In this document: piece after piece, positions 39,185 through 53,396 of the stretch
Layout: each line of letters starts with the position of its first letter
Numbering within the stretch: position 1 is the first letter of the stretch
NCBI RefSeq assembly: GCF_000004195.4
Contig: NC_030684.2
Span: forward strand, 67,935,392-67,999,391
Direction: 5' to 3'
Source: Xenopus tropicalis
Lineage: Eukaryota; Chordata; Amphibia; Anura; Pipidae
DNA length: 64,000 bases
Program-made: the position numbers and the translations under genes
The notes under the pieces: model-generated
What the model saw: the letters and a program-made list of their open reading frames with translations, nothing else
What the model was told of the DNA's origin: nothing
Databases searched by the model: none

Positions 39185-40307
39185 CTAAAAGGCAAAAAAG
39201 GATTGTTACATTTAGCCCAGCTTACAGTTATAACTATGCCAATTGTGCTATGCAGTGCTGCAATTACAATTTCACAGTATATTAAGAGTAGTAGTGAAGA
39301 AAGCATTTGCAAGAAATCTTATAAAATACATTTATATAAAAATAAACAAATATTTTTAAATAATGTATATTTTACCTTTAGAATCTTGGAAAATTCCAAT
39401 TCTTTATCTGCTGGGTGTCTGGTAACACTGTTTAAACTACAGACTAATAATATAACATGGATGTATCCATTGCGGAATTTTGATGGATGCCAAATAATGA
39501 ATTCTTCACAAGCCTTTTGGGCAAATAAACCAAAGCAGGGCTAGCATGCTTAACTAAGCAAGATGGGCTTAAGCGATTTATCAGTGCATCCGAGATACAT
39601 TTCTGCTCTATTGGGTATTTGATTTATTTCTTTTTTTCCACTGTATCTTTTAAAACTATTCTCAGCAGTAAGGGCATTCTTAGGAATTTGAGACCACACA
39701 TGGAAGTTGTTGTAATACACAAGAACTTTCAATGCACTGTTAGGAAATGAGAAAAGTTATCTTTCGGGATTAGAAGAAAGTACAAATATATTGCTACATA
39801 AGGTGCATATTCATTAGAAACTTTCATCCTACTTCAATATAAGCACATATTAATTCAGAATACTCTATCAGCTCTTACTATCGTTACTTTTTCTTATGTT
39901 ATTGATGCAAATTAGTCCAATTTGTATTTAAAGCTTTCTTCTCATAGGTAGCTGTATGTCTATAATTTAAGCTGTTCGGCAAGTAAAACTCACCTAAACA
40001 ACAACAAAAATGTATTGCAAGCACGGATCACCAGGCATTAGGAAACAAGATGAAAGTTTACCTCAGATGCCACAGTTTCCTCAACTGGTACAAAAATTCT
40101 AGCTATCAATGTGCCAATATGTTGGAAATCACAAATGTTGGCTTGTGTTTAGCCAGGCAAATAATGGGACTAAAGAGAGAAATTGTATTGCAAATGTTTT
40201 TATTAGGGTCCTCTCGTCTGTTTTTTAGCCTCTGCCACAAAGTACTGAGTGGTATAAAAAGCATATAAAAAAAATCAATTGCAAAAAGACAGCAATAGCA
40301 TCATCAA

Positions 40308-40537
40308 AGTTCATGGAGGTACCAAATAAAGGCTAAGATTGGCTATTAGGCAGTGTCTATGCACACTAACAGCTTACAGGAGGCTTTTTTTGGTAGTAAA
40401 TCTTTTTTTAATTCAACCAAAACTTGCCACCAAGTCAGGAATTCAAAAATAACTACCTGGTTTGGGGGCACTGAGAGCAACATCCAAGGGTTTGGGGAGT
40501 AACATGTTGCCCCCGATCCACCGGTTGGGGGTCACTG
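40308..40537. mobile_element. hAT-type MITE, left end truncated
   Basis: Inverted relative to the copy at 5272: CATGGAGGTACCAAATAAAG, AACTACCTGGTTTGGGGG, GAGCAACATCCAAGGG, ending CCGGTTGGGGGTCACTG. The left terminus is absent. Confidence 0.7.
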
Positions 40538-41575
40538 TCTTACGATAATAAAACCAACTGTAATGGGCTAACAATTTATCTTAACTTATATTAGATGATG
40601 TCATGCAAAATAAAGACAAAAAACCCCCAAAAACTTAACTCCTTCAGCAGACTGGGGGCAATAAAAAAAACCCTATAAGGGCCATGTTGAGCCTCCAGTT
40701 GGACAGCCCAATTACGGACAGTGTAAAAGAAAATAAGACAATAAAATATTTATTTGAGAGGCAAATAGGTTAATGTGTGTTATTGGTTCTCATATGCGCA
40801 GCAAGAATGAAATGGAGAAAAATGGGGCAGAAGAGAGACAATCAAATGAACTCTTTCAAAGAATGTCTGTAAGTTAACTGCAGACAGATCCAGAACTACA
40901 GGGTCGGGGGCAAAGGTTCATCCAATAAAAGACAGCAAGCACATTTTTCAGTCATGTCTCTTGGTTTGGGGCATAAGCCTCCAAGCCTCACTCAGCTGTT
41001 CAAGGCTATCAAAGGGTCTTTTGTGCTCACAACTGGTAGATTCACTGTACATAGCCAGGCAGGAATGTTCTTTTTTAGAGACTATAATATTTTGTAATTG
41101 TAATTTAAATCACCCTAAAAATGCAAATTTTCCATGGAAAGTATTTTCTGTGAACTATTGCCCATTAAAAAGAATTGATAACCCACCCCCCCAAGTGTAA
41201 TCCATTATGAAAGTCACAATAAAGGTTGTAAAACCCCAATCCACACACCAAAAAAAAAAAAGTACCTGGGAAAATGATAAAAATGTAAAATGGAGAGGTG
41301 CCAAGCCTATGAGTGTAATACTGAAAGAGACACCTCAACAACAAACTGGAATGTAAAGTTGGCCATAAACGGACCAATCCTGTATAGTATCTGACTGTAA
41401 CCATGCTTAAGTTTTATGCAAAATAAAGTGATATATTACATAGAATGTACTGTTGGTTCCAATCGTCATATTTGTCAACAGTTTGCTTATTTGTCAACCT
41501 CGAAAAAAAGATACCAGATCTTATGGAGAGCTTTACTGTTGCTGGAGAGGCATCGATCCACATTACAACCTCTTA

Positions 41576-42048
41576 GGGCTATACCCATGGGAAGATTAGT
41601 CACCCATGCTCAGTCTCTGCTACCGTAGGTGACAAATTTCCCCAAAATTCATTCCCACCGGCAATAAAGTGCATTTTCGGTGGGAAGGCATACACGTTGA
41701 TTCATTTTTGTCAAAGTCGTGCAAAGTCTCCTCCTGCAGGAAACTTCGCACCACTTTATGAAGCTACACGTGTGCCTTCCTACCAGCAATTCACATAATT
41801 GCTAGTGGCAGGCCTGGTCTGGCAATCTGCAAATTCTGGCAAATGACAGAGGGGCTGCTGTAAGAAAAGATAAAGTCGCTATTTATTGACAGGTGGGGGG
41901 CCATTTTGACCTTTGAGTATTTAAAATGCCAGGGCCTATTTTGGATCCCAGTCCAGGCCTGGCCGGTGGAAAGGCATTTCGGGGAGATTAGTTGCCCGTT
42001 GTAGCCAAGATTTAACCATGGGACTAATCTCCCCATGGGCTATGGCCC
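41576..42048. mobile_element. old GGGCTNTGG-family MITE with nested insertion
   Basis: The left end GGGCTATACCCATGGGAAG and the right end, reverse-complemented, GGGCCATAGCCCATGGGGAG are flanked by TTA on both sides. Inner CCCACCGGCAATAAAGTGC and TTTCGGTGGGAAGGCA correspond to hairpin 2 of copies A and B. Interrupted at about 41811-41960. Confidence 0.75.
41811..41960. mobile_element. small MITE nested in the preceding element
   Basis: GGCCTGGTCTGG at the left and CCAGTCCAGGCC at the right form terminal inverted repeats of a 150-bp unit with GACAGAGGGGCTGCTGTAAG and AAATGCCAGGGCCTATTTTG inside. It breaks an arm of the surrounding element, so it inserted later. Confidence 0.7.
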
Positions 42049-42879
42049 TTACATGTAAGCATTACTCATCCCTCTCTGCTTATCCTAGGACATGGGCATC
42101 TCTTTAGCAACAGCAAATAGAAAGTAAAGCCAAGGGAGCCGTAGGGACCCCAGTATTTTCCAGTTTGAACCTAAATGTTTAAACACCAACATAAAGTTAA
42201 TATATATATAAAAATGTATACAACTTTCTATGGGAAATATAGCATTGGTGAACAATATGCCTTTTGCTTTCTACAATTATTCCTAGCACACACAGATTGA
42301 GAATAATGGAGGTTTAGGGAGACTAGCTTAATTATATTAAAATATAGTTACAAATTCTCTCACGCAAATGCATCCATCGCCTGTTGAGCTAAAAAGACGA
42401 GTATTAGCAGTCGAAAATTGCAGACTTCTAACAGCTTAGAAGTCACTAAAAATAGAAAATAAAATGTAAAATACAAACATGCTAAGATTTATTTATTTAC
42501 TTTTTTTTTGGTAAGATCCCCTTTAAGGCTTTAAGGCTGATGGCAAATATGCGCCCACTATCAGAAGATGGATTCTTTATTAAATAAGACCATAGCAGGA
42601 AAAATGCTGCATATATCAGATTATCCCTAGGTTTCAGCAAGGCTGCCAGAGGCTAGCAATTAATGTAACTCGTTATGCAGGTGAAGGAATTTATTTAACT
42701 CCTTATTCTTAAGAGAATTATTGCTGCTGCTGAACATTACACTGAAACATACACTAAAATAACCTCTAGAAAAAAACAAGGCAAAATAAATGCTGTGTTA
42801 AATTTTATTATGTATAATTAATTTTGCATAATTGCCAAACGTTGCAAGGGGAAAAAAAAAATCTAATGTACAATAAAAT

Positions 42880-43400
42880 GCAATTTGTCTCCATGAATAA
42901 GTGATACTTGTAAGCATTGTTCTGCAGACATCTGACCCGGTTCCCGAAGAATCAGAGTAAACCTGATCTCACAGCTGTCTGATTGTGCAAAAAGAACATG
43001 ATTTTCCGAACGAATGATGAGATGCGGCTTAAAGCAACTCCCGACAAACAACTTTCTTTTACAAGAACAGCACGGTCGGTCCAGTCAATTTCCCATGGGT
43101 GTTAAGGTAATTACAATAATAACTGTCAAGATACAAAATGGCACTGTTCATAGAAACTTGAGTCTTTGGGAAATGTTCCCCTTGCTGGTCAGTAACACGA
43201 TCGCGTGTGTTCTTCTAGATTAAGAAATCCGCATTTGGGAAAGCCAACTTCGAAAACATTAAAAACCATCAGACAGATTATTTTCAAAGCACTGTAATAA
43301 TAAAACTACTCAACAAGCGGGATGTATGTCTTGGCTGAATCCGTGTTTAATAAAGTGATATGTCAGCTGGACATTAGCAGCAACACCCTTTTCTTAATGC
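42880..43400. other. repeat-free, CpG-containing intronic block
   Basis: Unlike its AT-rich surroundings, this block has many scattered CpGs (CCGGTTCCCGAAG, CACGATCGCGTG, CAACAAGCGGGATG) and no repeat I recognise. It carries no convincing exon. It may be a conserved regulatory element of gpc4 intron 1, but this is a guess from texture only. Confidence 0.25.
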
Positions 43401-46400
43401 TGTATCATCCATATTTTGTTAGTAGGGTGCCAGAACAAACACTTTAGGAAGAGCACTGTCCCAAGTCAGCATTAAGAGGGATCATTAGAAGCCATTCACA
43501 CACTTACCACAAATAGTACTTCTACAAAATGCAAGAAAATTATTGGAAACAAAATGTTCCTCAAAGGAAATTATTCTAAAGTTTCTTGCAGTTACTTTGG
43601 TTCAAAGCTCAAATATGGGGGGGGGGGTCCCCCACTATTCAGCAAAAGTAACGCTGCAATTATTTTGCAATGATATACTTATTTGATTAAAAAATTAAGC
43701 TTGTAAGTGGAATGTGGAATTAAACAGAAAATGTCACTATTGTGTTCATTATAATTTTTCCTCTCAATAGTTTTTAATATATTATTAATACAGTATTATT
43801 ATTTTAAATATACATGTATGTAGATTCTTATTTTAAGTACATGCATTGGTGTTGCATAGTTCCCACCTCATGTAAGTCAGTCATGAATGTGACCCAGTGG
43901 GGACTTATTGCAACATGAATCATGGTCAGATTACATGCAGGTGACCCTCTGATATAATATAAATAGCTCTCCTACATATTTGTGGATCGGGCATGTGAGA
44001 AGCCTACTTGAAAATAGATCCTCTGAAAGAAAATTCTTGAAACAATTTAATTGCAATATTGTATTAGAAACAGGGCCTTTCATATCCATCTTCCAGTTAC
44101 TCTTTCGAACAACTTACTGATTGCTAGGGTAAACTGAACCCAATCACCAGGCTGCTGAAATTCCCAACTGAAGAACTGCTAAACAAAGACCTAAATAAAT
44201 CAAAACCGACAAAAAAATAAAAAAATATGAACTATCACACAATTATAATCCTCTACATGAAACTTAAAGGCTAAAAAAAACCCTAAAAATACCCTATAAA
44301 GCACACAGAATAATATCCCTTTCTCCCTGCACTCATTTACATGCAGATCCTGTATCGCAAGAAGCTCAACTTCAGGTCTCTCTGCTACTTCCTAGTCTAG
44401 TGTGTTATTTTGGGGGCAATCTAGAGTAATGAAAAAACAAAAGTTCACTTATTCTAAAAACAAAATAAATCTAATATGACCCTGAGGCAAAAAAAACAAT
44501 AAATTGTGCTACAGCTATATCTGGTTATCAAATGTGGGCAAATACAAACTACAAAAGAACTACACTGCTGACTTTCACTAACAGCTAATTTTTTAGGCTA
44601 ATAGCGCATCAGACAGAAGACAGCATCAGTCTAAAAGCCACTTATAACGTTATTGAATGCAAAGGATATGGTGACAGGCAGAGCTTGCCACAAATGCTCT
44701 TCTTTGCCACTTTTTGGCCATTACACATCGCACTTTTCACTCAAAAAATAATGATGTGTCAGACAGTAGCATTGCAGGTTTTTACAGATAAATGGCAGCA
44801 CCAAAGAAATGTTCCGTGGGCCATTAGCCTTATGATACTCTCACACCAAGGGGTTGAGAAAAGCAACAAACACTGACAAAGCTGCTTGTTTGACATTAAT
44901 ATTAAAAAGACGTGTCCATCCAACTGTTTTTTCCCTAGTACCTTAAACAAATTTCTGTATGACGACAGATTTTGCCTACCTGGCATCATAAATATAGTTT
45001 AAAACCAACCCACACTTCTACACCTGATAATCCAGTTTCCTTTAATTTGGCAGCCTGACAGCTCTGAAGGAGCACAGCATATATGGCATGTTTGATACCA
45101 CGGGGCATATTATTTAATAACCTGCCTTGCCTAAAAACCATTATAGACAAATACAAGGCACAGTGACGCTGTGTTTCATAAATTTAATTAAATGTTACAG
45201 GGAACAGATAAAAAGATAATGGGACTGTTTTCATAGTAGAAAATTAAATATACAGATGGTCTAAACTCCAGGAGAGTTTGAATGTTTGTTGATTTGCTTG
45301 ATGTGCTATAGAATCCTCCCTTAATGTACATAAACACAGCGACAGTAGGTGCCGAGTTCAAAGCAAAAGAATATTTATGTAGGATGCTGCAGACAGGGGC
45401 AAAAATAATCCAAAAAAGAACAAATAAACCATTCCCGTTTGTGATGGCAGAAGGCAGTTCCTACTGTATATTTGTATAACAATATATTTAATCCCTTCTT
45501 CAACATCTTTAGTAATGTACAGCAAAATTCAACTGAACTTTTTATTGCTTACCTTTTTGCTTATAGTATCATTTGCTGTGCATTATATATCTGTAAGCAT
45601 TAAACTAAATATGTGTAGTGGTGAAAGGTTCCAGAACACCATAGATCTTATTAACAGGAGAGATGTTGCTAAACTACAATGTAATCAACTGAGAATGGAA
45701 CAGTCAACAATATTCACTTTAGTCTGTATCACAGCTGGAACATTCGCAAACAAACAGTTAATACAACATTCTGTATAAAAACATGGGAAGTCTTTGATCT
45801 TGGAACATTATAACGCATGCTTATACATGTCATTTACGTGTTATTGGTAGGAACTGACCTATTTTCATAACAATTATATGAACCTATGTAATTAACACAA
45901 CAAAATTTTATATAGCTAGCATAAACGTAGGCAATTATAAAGTGCACATTATGTTTTACAGTAGGTTATAAGGCACAATTCTCATTTGTATTTTGCTCTT
46001 TTGGATTTGAATTATTTCAGAAATGAATGCCACGTGCAGCCTACTGTGTTATAATCTGCTATTGGTTGCTGTTGTTAAAAGAAAAAAAAAATGATACAAA
46101 TGTTCAAGGGTCCAAGAAAGCGATAGGAAATTAAGCTCCTGCTGGGGCATGGAAATTTTCTGCCATTATTGTATGGTTATCTGACTTTTTTAGCATGATA
46201 TTTGTTGAGCCTTGTTATCATGGACAACGGAGAGATGGAAGAAACTAGTCAGGATTTAAGGGTAGTTTCAGTGTCTTGGAAGATGACCAAAGCTGACTAC
46301 AAAATTTATGGCACATCGTGTGCTTTAGCAAGTCATATGCAGAAGAATGTTGTGGTTTTCACAAGGCTTCTTATACAGCACAGAATACAATCTGCACTGC

Positions 46401-47232
46401 TCAGAGTAACTTATAATAATATCAGCAATAAAGCACCCTCCACTGTTAGAGAGATCGCCATGTATACTAAGTGCTTTATTAGTGATGACAAACCCAGAGA
46501 ACATTTTCTCTTCTCACAAGAATACAGAGCACATCAAGATTGAACACACAAATTCTGGGGATACCAATCTCAAAGGAATGTATCTGGGGTCCAATTGCTA
46601 CTGTATGTTACTTTGTCAGCACTTAAGAGTTCATCAGCCACTGCAGAAAGCACAGTAAGTTCCCTCATTAATAACAGGGTGTTACTAAAGCAGACGACAA
46701 CATAGCACAGCTCTGCAAGGGCACGAGGCTAGCTTCCCAGTACAAAGCACAGCCTGCACTGCATAGACAGGAAGTGGCACCAGTATAAGTGATAGAGGTT
46801 GATTTGTCTGGAGGTTCCACATTACACGTGAACTGAGAGCCCTTCACATCTAAGTGACCTGGCTTTATTCTCTATTTACTTGACAAGACAATAAACCATT
46901 CATCTCTTTAACCAGACAGCGTTAGTCCATTATCTCAACCCACAAGCCCATCTGTCGCTCATACACTCAACTGTACCAACTGTACCTCATGCATAAACAA
47001 AGAAATGTCAGCAACACCTTTCCCCATTGCAAACACAAGTAAATAAGGACATTATATCCAGGAACAAACAGATAGTTTGTAAATAAATTGAACTCTGATA
47101 ATATAATGTTATGTCTCCACACAAACTAGCTGAAATGAAATAATGTTCTCATGGCTTTAAGCTCAGTTATAGAGGAAAACAAAAAAATGCTTTAAGCTTG
47201 GTTATCATTCTAAACCCATATCCAATTACCTC

Positions 47233-47256
47233 TCTTGCTCTCTCTCTCTCTCTCTC
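47233..47256. repeat. (CT)n microsatellite
   Basis: Short run of CT dinucleotides, TCTCTCTCTCTC, in intron 1. Confidence 0.85.
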
Positions 47257-47899
47257 GAACACAGAGAAAGTAATATAACCTCGGAAACTCTGTCGCTTAT
47301 CATTCTGTTCCCTTAAATAATATCAATGTAATCAACACCAAAAGCAGTTAGTACCATTTTTCATTAGGGACCTTTAGAAATCTAATTTATGTTTTTAAAG
47401 GAACAGTTACACAAAAACAAAAGTCCTTCTACAGTGAACCCATACTCAATTGAGACAGTGATGCATCCTCATAGCAGTGTGTTTGTTGCTGATAACTATG
47501 GGCAGACACTGTAGAATAAAAAACTACATATTGGTTATCACCAGTTTTGTCATATTAGATGTTGGAAGTTCGTTTTGCTCTCTCTTAACTGGAGCAATGT
47601 TATGTAGCAATTTAATCAGGTTATTATACCTTATTTCTTTCAGGAAACAAACAGCTGCAGATCTCTTCCCATAATAATTAAAGGGGTGATTTTTTTTTAG
47701 CAAGATCAACTCAATATATTTGTCAGCCACCTAACCTATTCTGCTTGCTAAACTGAATACCATTTTGATAGAAGCATATGAAAGTACATTATATAAACCA
47801 CAAAACAGAATAGGTTGAACAGAGAAACTGCCTAATTTGGCTGATCTTGTGTTAGAGCTCAGAGAAACCAAGAAAAGCTGCTGGAATCCATTTCAGGTT

Positions 47900-48280
47900 A
47901 TTATGAAAGTTATGATTCCACTAAAACTTCACAGCAGAAGAATTAGCTTCTCCATTTTCTGTTAGAAATGCACAAAAGCCCCTTGATACCATTACATTCT
48001 CAGTGAAATATTTCAGCTCTCGTTTTACATTCAAAATGGAATTCCACAGAAGCACTGACCAAGAGGAGATGTTCTCTTTAGATCGCTCTGCTCGGATATA
48101 ATGCTTGCAGCAAAAGGGAAGTTCTAATTACTTTGTGAACCGGAGCAGAAAAAAAGATACAAGATCCATGCAGACATTATTAGCTGTGACAAGGAAATGC
48201 TTTTATTCTGTTTCGAGCGCCAAATATTTACTAGAAATGTTCAGGTCACCATGAGCTCAGGCTCTAAAATATATACAGAA
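47900..48280. other. repeat-free intronic block
   Basis: Sequence of mixed composition without recognised repeats or exon structure, for example TAGATCGCTCTGCTCGG and TGTGAACCGGAGCAG. Possibly a conserved non-coding element; no direct proof. Confidence 0.2.
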
Positions 48281-48593
48281 CTGATGCATGGTACAGCCAA
48301 TATAAACATATAAGAAAACAATGACCTGTTTTTCTGACACAAGATAGTAAGAAAATTAATATTTAGATAATAAATAAAGACAAGGAGAGGAATGTAAGAG
48401 TGAATTCTGTCAAACATCAGGGGCTCATCTAACTAAATAAATCCCTGAAGCGGACTTCCACCTAAGGGCAATAGAGTTTAGATTAAATTTGGATTTATCT
48501 AGATTGGCATTTGAAAGGCCTTTTAGGGTTGTAGGCTAAAGCAATGCTTCTGTGTCACACCTCTCAACTGCACCTATTTAAGGGAAAAGTCCT

Positions 48594-48762
48594 AAGGCCA
48601 GTGGCACACACAGTGTTTGTGCAGAATGTCTCATTTTCAAGCTGAAATCCTCCTTGTGCGAGTACTGACAGGTTTTTCAATGTGCAAACAAGATGGAGGA
48701 CAGAAGCAGATCAGGATTTTCACCACTGGTGTATCTGCGCCATGCTGTGTGTTACTGGCCTA
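48594..48762. repeat. MITE-like inverted repeat (AGGCCAGTGGCACAC)
   Basis: AGGCCAGTGGCACAC at the left and GTGTGTTACTGGCCT at the right pair imperfectly over 15 bases. It resembles the GGGCAGTGGCACACGG ends of the Harbinger-like family but with a different interior. Confidence 0.5.
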
Positions 48763-50947
48763 CAGGACCGTGAAAAGATTTTTGGATAAATTCAGGGTGT
48801 GGCTTAAAACATCCCAATTTTGATTTCAAAACGTTAGGACCTATGCTGAGAAATCAAGCTTTCCTCAGCACACATGTAATCTGCTCCTAGCCCCATCTTA
48901 CTCTGAAACACAGCAGGATATAAAGTATAGCTTGTGCAACAACTTGCCCATTATGTCCCCAAACTAGCCCGTAAAACAGTAGAAAGGGTTTAAATTTATA
49001 ATCAAATTTAGACACCCCAGCCCATGGCCAGCCCTATTATACCATGGACCCATACCCTCTTTCTGCCAGGTAAAACCTCCTTATGTCACCACCAGTAACA
49101 ACGAATAATGTTACCAGATGAAATGAAGGCTGATCTTGATCAGCCTGTTAAAAATAGCACCTGTTCCAGTTCTGCAAATGTAAGTAATACATACTCACCT
49201 GTTTTAAACATGGGCCCAATAAACAGGATGTGTTGAAAATATTTCTGCCAATTAAGTTTATTAGCTTACTACTTAATAAAAATAATTGATAGTAAAAGCA
49301 TAGTCAATAAAAGCCATATTTATTTGGATCATACTGCATAAGTGTACATTGCCCCTCTAAAGCTGTAAATATATAAGGGGGAACTAAAGTATATTTTAAT
49401 ATTTTAGGATAAAATTCTTCAAGTGTAGTACTTGCCTTATGCTTTTTCATAGGTAGGGATTTTAATTAATCATGCATAGAGGTTCAGACAGTCAGTATCC
49501 TATTCACATGCATGGGAGAATGATCTTAACAGACCTACAATTTTTATTATATGCAATGCTACAAAAACATTGTTAACATGTACATTGGACCCTTTGTGGC
49601 TATCCGCACAAACATGTACAAACGTTGTAAAAAATAAAAATTTAGTTATTTTGCATGAACAGTTCAATGACAATTTTTGCAGAGACAGCAAAATACCTGA
49701 AAATACGAGATGATAAAGGATAACATAGAACAAAAATGTCAAAATTGTAATATATACTCTATTAAAGCAGTATTTTTAATGTACAAAGGTGGTTCATACC
49801 AAAGGGGAAGAAACAGCCCAACACAAGAATGCATTAAAAAAGCTTGTAGAAACGGGGAAAAATAATTTTACAAAAAAAAACAGTTCCTGCTGAAATCAAT
49901 AGATCTGCATTTAGTTGGTATATGGAGCTGCCTTGCAAAGTAATGCTTATACAGCTTAAAGCATAACTTGTCAGTCACAGGGCAAAGGGAACAATGTAAA
50001 CAGCATTGGCTTTTTTATTCCCTTTTAGTCTGAGCTTCATGTTTAAATACTGGGGACTTAAGCAGATGCAAATGTTTGCTTTCTGAGTTAACCTCTGCAC
50101 AATAACTCATACATCACATTTTCACTTGGGATTTACTGTGGCTTTTTTATTTTTTTTTCCAGTATTTTTAGAAAAAAAAGACAAATTAATTTCTGAGAAA
50201 GATACAGGAAAAAAGAGAGACACAGCTAACTGACAGATGTAAAATCCCAAGACAGAGAGTATTATTTCTATGAACAAATAAGCAAGGATCTGCCAGATTT
50301 GGAAGGGCTGGGGTCGAAAGAAAGAAAAACACCCTTTTTAAGTCCTCTGACATTTCCCACAGACCAAGAAAGTCAGATTGTGGAAACATAAACCTTTCCT
50401 GACATTAAAGCCATGTCAAGGCACAATCAGGAAATTCTCTTCAATTCTCACAATTAATACACTGCAGTGCAACCTCAAGTCAGTAGTTTCTCATGTCTCT
50501 GGGTTCCCCTGAATAAAGTTTGCTACCACATTTTTCCCATACTCCAAAGCAGGACTTTCCGATTCATGCCCCACTATCGTCACTACTAAGATAGCTTTTT
50601 TTTAAACAAAACTATCACAGATTCCAGAAGCTTTATTTTGCCAAAAAGTGTCCAGCCACATATGAATAAACAAACACTTCATTAATGCTACTTAAGATTG
50701 ATGTTGCTTCACTGTCTGACATATCACTATGAGCTGAATTAAAAAGTGTTGTGCCCATGCTGTAACTGTATGGTTAGCCTCAAACTTCAAATGTTATTTT
50801 TACTTCCATTGTAAAAATATACACTAATATTTTTGGAACTGTTTACTGTTATGTCAATCTCTGAAAGGAATTTCATAGTGGGTGAAGGTCAAAAGCTGAA
50901 ATTTTGTAAATAAATGTTGAAATGATCGGGGTAAAAACAATTGCTAG

Positions 50948-51045
50948 TACAGGTGTGGGATCCATTATCCGGAAACCCATTATCCAGAAAGTTCTCAATT
51001 ACAGAAAGCCCATCGCCTATAGACTCCATTATAAGAAAACACTTC
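50948..51045. repeat. TACAGG-family MITE, left fragment
   Basis: TACAGGTGTGGGATCCATTA, CCGGAAACCCATTATCCAG and CTATAGACTCCATTATAAG match the left part of the 15001-15332 element. Confidence 0.75.
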
Positions 51046-51831
51046 TGAAATCTTAAAGATTTGGCCTGCAATTGCTGCCCATGAAGTTGTGGACATGCAT
51101 AAGCAGCAATCTTGCTGCAGAGACTTATTCTGTAACATCCGCGATGTCCTAGGCAAAAATCTACATACTAAAGAGTCTCAGGAAACACTAACCTAGACAG
51201 TGATTGTCTATAAAATGCTGGTACAGTCCTTTTACTTAATGTTTATACAGAATACATGAACTTTGATCCACATCTCTGGGTTTCTATGGATGAGGACTAT
51301 AAACTGGCTGCACTGATTTCCTGGCATTTAAACCACATAGGAAAAACATTCTGAGTTTTGTGAGCGCGGGTGAGCCGGACTGTGCAACTATTCATGGAAC
51401 TGAAGCTTGCAGTATGAAGAGAATGTTATCAAGCATGATACTTAGTAAGATTTGCTGCACATTTCTCATTTATTGATTGTTACTTGATTTAGTGCATATA
51501 GTGGGCCACTGCTGTTTTTGGACCAGCCCTAGAAGGAAAAATACTTGTTAAAAAGTGGTACTGAAGTATTCTGCAATAACTTTAAAAAGTACCTCCCACT
51601 AAATTCCAGTGGTAGGAATCTCCCCTCGAGCCATAAATCTGATATATAAGGCTCAACAAAAGCTTCCGTTACAGGCTGTAGCAGCAGTTTGTTTAGCTAA
51701 AGTAGTGTATATGCAATGTTTGTTGGTAAGAGGAGAGTCCACTTTGCTTTAACTCTGCAAGCAATCCAAATAAGGTACAGCTGCCATGTAGACACTTCAG
51801 GAGTCATGAGACAGACACTGCACTAAAGCAC

Positions 51832-51974
51832 GCGCAGATTTTATCGTTATCGGTCAAAACATTCAAACCTGTCTGATCAAAGAAACAACCGACTGCCATG
51901 GTACAAAAGTTATTGGGACATTAATTCTGTACCCACACATGGTCCAAAAATCATCATGTGCATGGGCAGCTTAA
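51832..51974. repeat. fragment of a CATACAC-type MITE (right half)
   Basis: CGCGCAGATTTTATCG, CCTGTCTGATCAAAGAAAC, GACTGCCATGGTACAAAAG and the end TGCATGGGCAGCTTAAG are shared, in order, with 62876-63279. Confidence 0.65.
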
Positions 51975-53167
51975 GACTGTTGCCCCGAACACTGCTCAAA
52001 GCATTGGACCTATCTGAAAGTCAGCTAGGGGAAATACTTAGGGTATGTTCTGCTCTGTTCTAGATATTTTTGGATCTATGGCTTCATGTCTACAAGAGTG
52101 GCAGGAGAGCTCTGGCCAATATGCTGGCCCTCTAAAGAAGTTTTTCTTTTTTTGCTTTAAAAAAAATTATTGCCAATTCATAACCTTCATTGTCATTTCT
52201 TCTTGTACATGACAATTGGTCAGTGCTACCCATATTTTCCTGTACAAATCACTTGAAGGGCCACATGTGGCCCACTGGTCTCCCACTGTAGAGCTCTGGT
52301 TTACGTCAAGCAGCAGGAACAGTCAAACACAAGACTATTCCTAAACCTTTACACATTTGGTTTCTATTAGTAAGGCCATCATGACTGGCAGCTTTGGCAC
52401 TGGACTTCAAAAGTTGCTGTGTAAAACGGTTTTAGCATGGTCACATTTGTGTTTTAACTTAACAATGAGATCAGACTATTAATTCCATAATGTTCTGACT
52501 GGCTCAAAGAAAGAATTTGTATCCTTGCCATGAGATATGTAGTAAGAGAGTCCGTAAAATAACCATGTTTAAAATGTATTCATAATATGGGCTATATGCT
52601 AGAATTTCATATAATTGGTTACACATTGCTTATGTCACTGTTTAAAATAGATTATATGGCACAATCTTAGCAGCTTGTTCAGTGATGAGGCCGTGAGAAA
52701 CTCTATATTGTTTGCATGTGAGCATGGAAATATAAACAAAATACCTCATTATTCCACTTCCATTTGTGAGCCTTTAAGTTGGAAAAGGCATTGCTCAGTG
52801 ACTTTTTTCCCCCCCAATATATCCCTATTGTATATGGTGCACTTTTAAGGTTTTTTGAATTTTTGCCATTAAATCACTGTACTACAGTCCTCCAATAGTT
52901 TTAAAATATCTTAAAGTTGCTTTAAGCATAGTCAATGTGGAAAAGAAGTGACAAGCACTATAAAACTTTTCTCCTAACAAACAGAATTATTTTAGTTAAC
53001 ATTTACTTGCAGTTTTTCAAACTATATAATATATAATTTTCTAGCAAACATGTCATACAAACATTCATATTTAAAAAAAAGAAAAAATTGTGCACAGGCC
53101 TACTTAGTTTGACTATTCAGGTCACCTAGGGAAGGAAAAAACAAACAAAAAAATCAGCCTTTCCATT

Positions 53168-53396
53168 ACAGGTGTAAGATCTGTTATCCAGATAGCTCTC
53201 AGTTATGGGAAGGCCATATCCCATAATAACACAGTGCCTTTTACTTGATCCTTACTAAGTGATAACTGATCCATATTGGTAGCAGAACAATTCTATTGGG
53301 TTTATTTTGTGTTTAAAATATTTTTTAGTAGACAAAGTATGGGTATCCAAATTACAAAAACTCCAGGTCCTGAGCATTTTGGACAACAGGTCCCAT
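53168..53396. repeat. TACAGG-family MITE, diverged
   Basis: ACAGGTGTAAGATCTGTTAT at the left, TTCTATTGGGTTTATTTTG in the middle and GGTCCTGAGCATTTTGG at the right follow the order of the complete copy. Confidence 0.65.
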
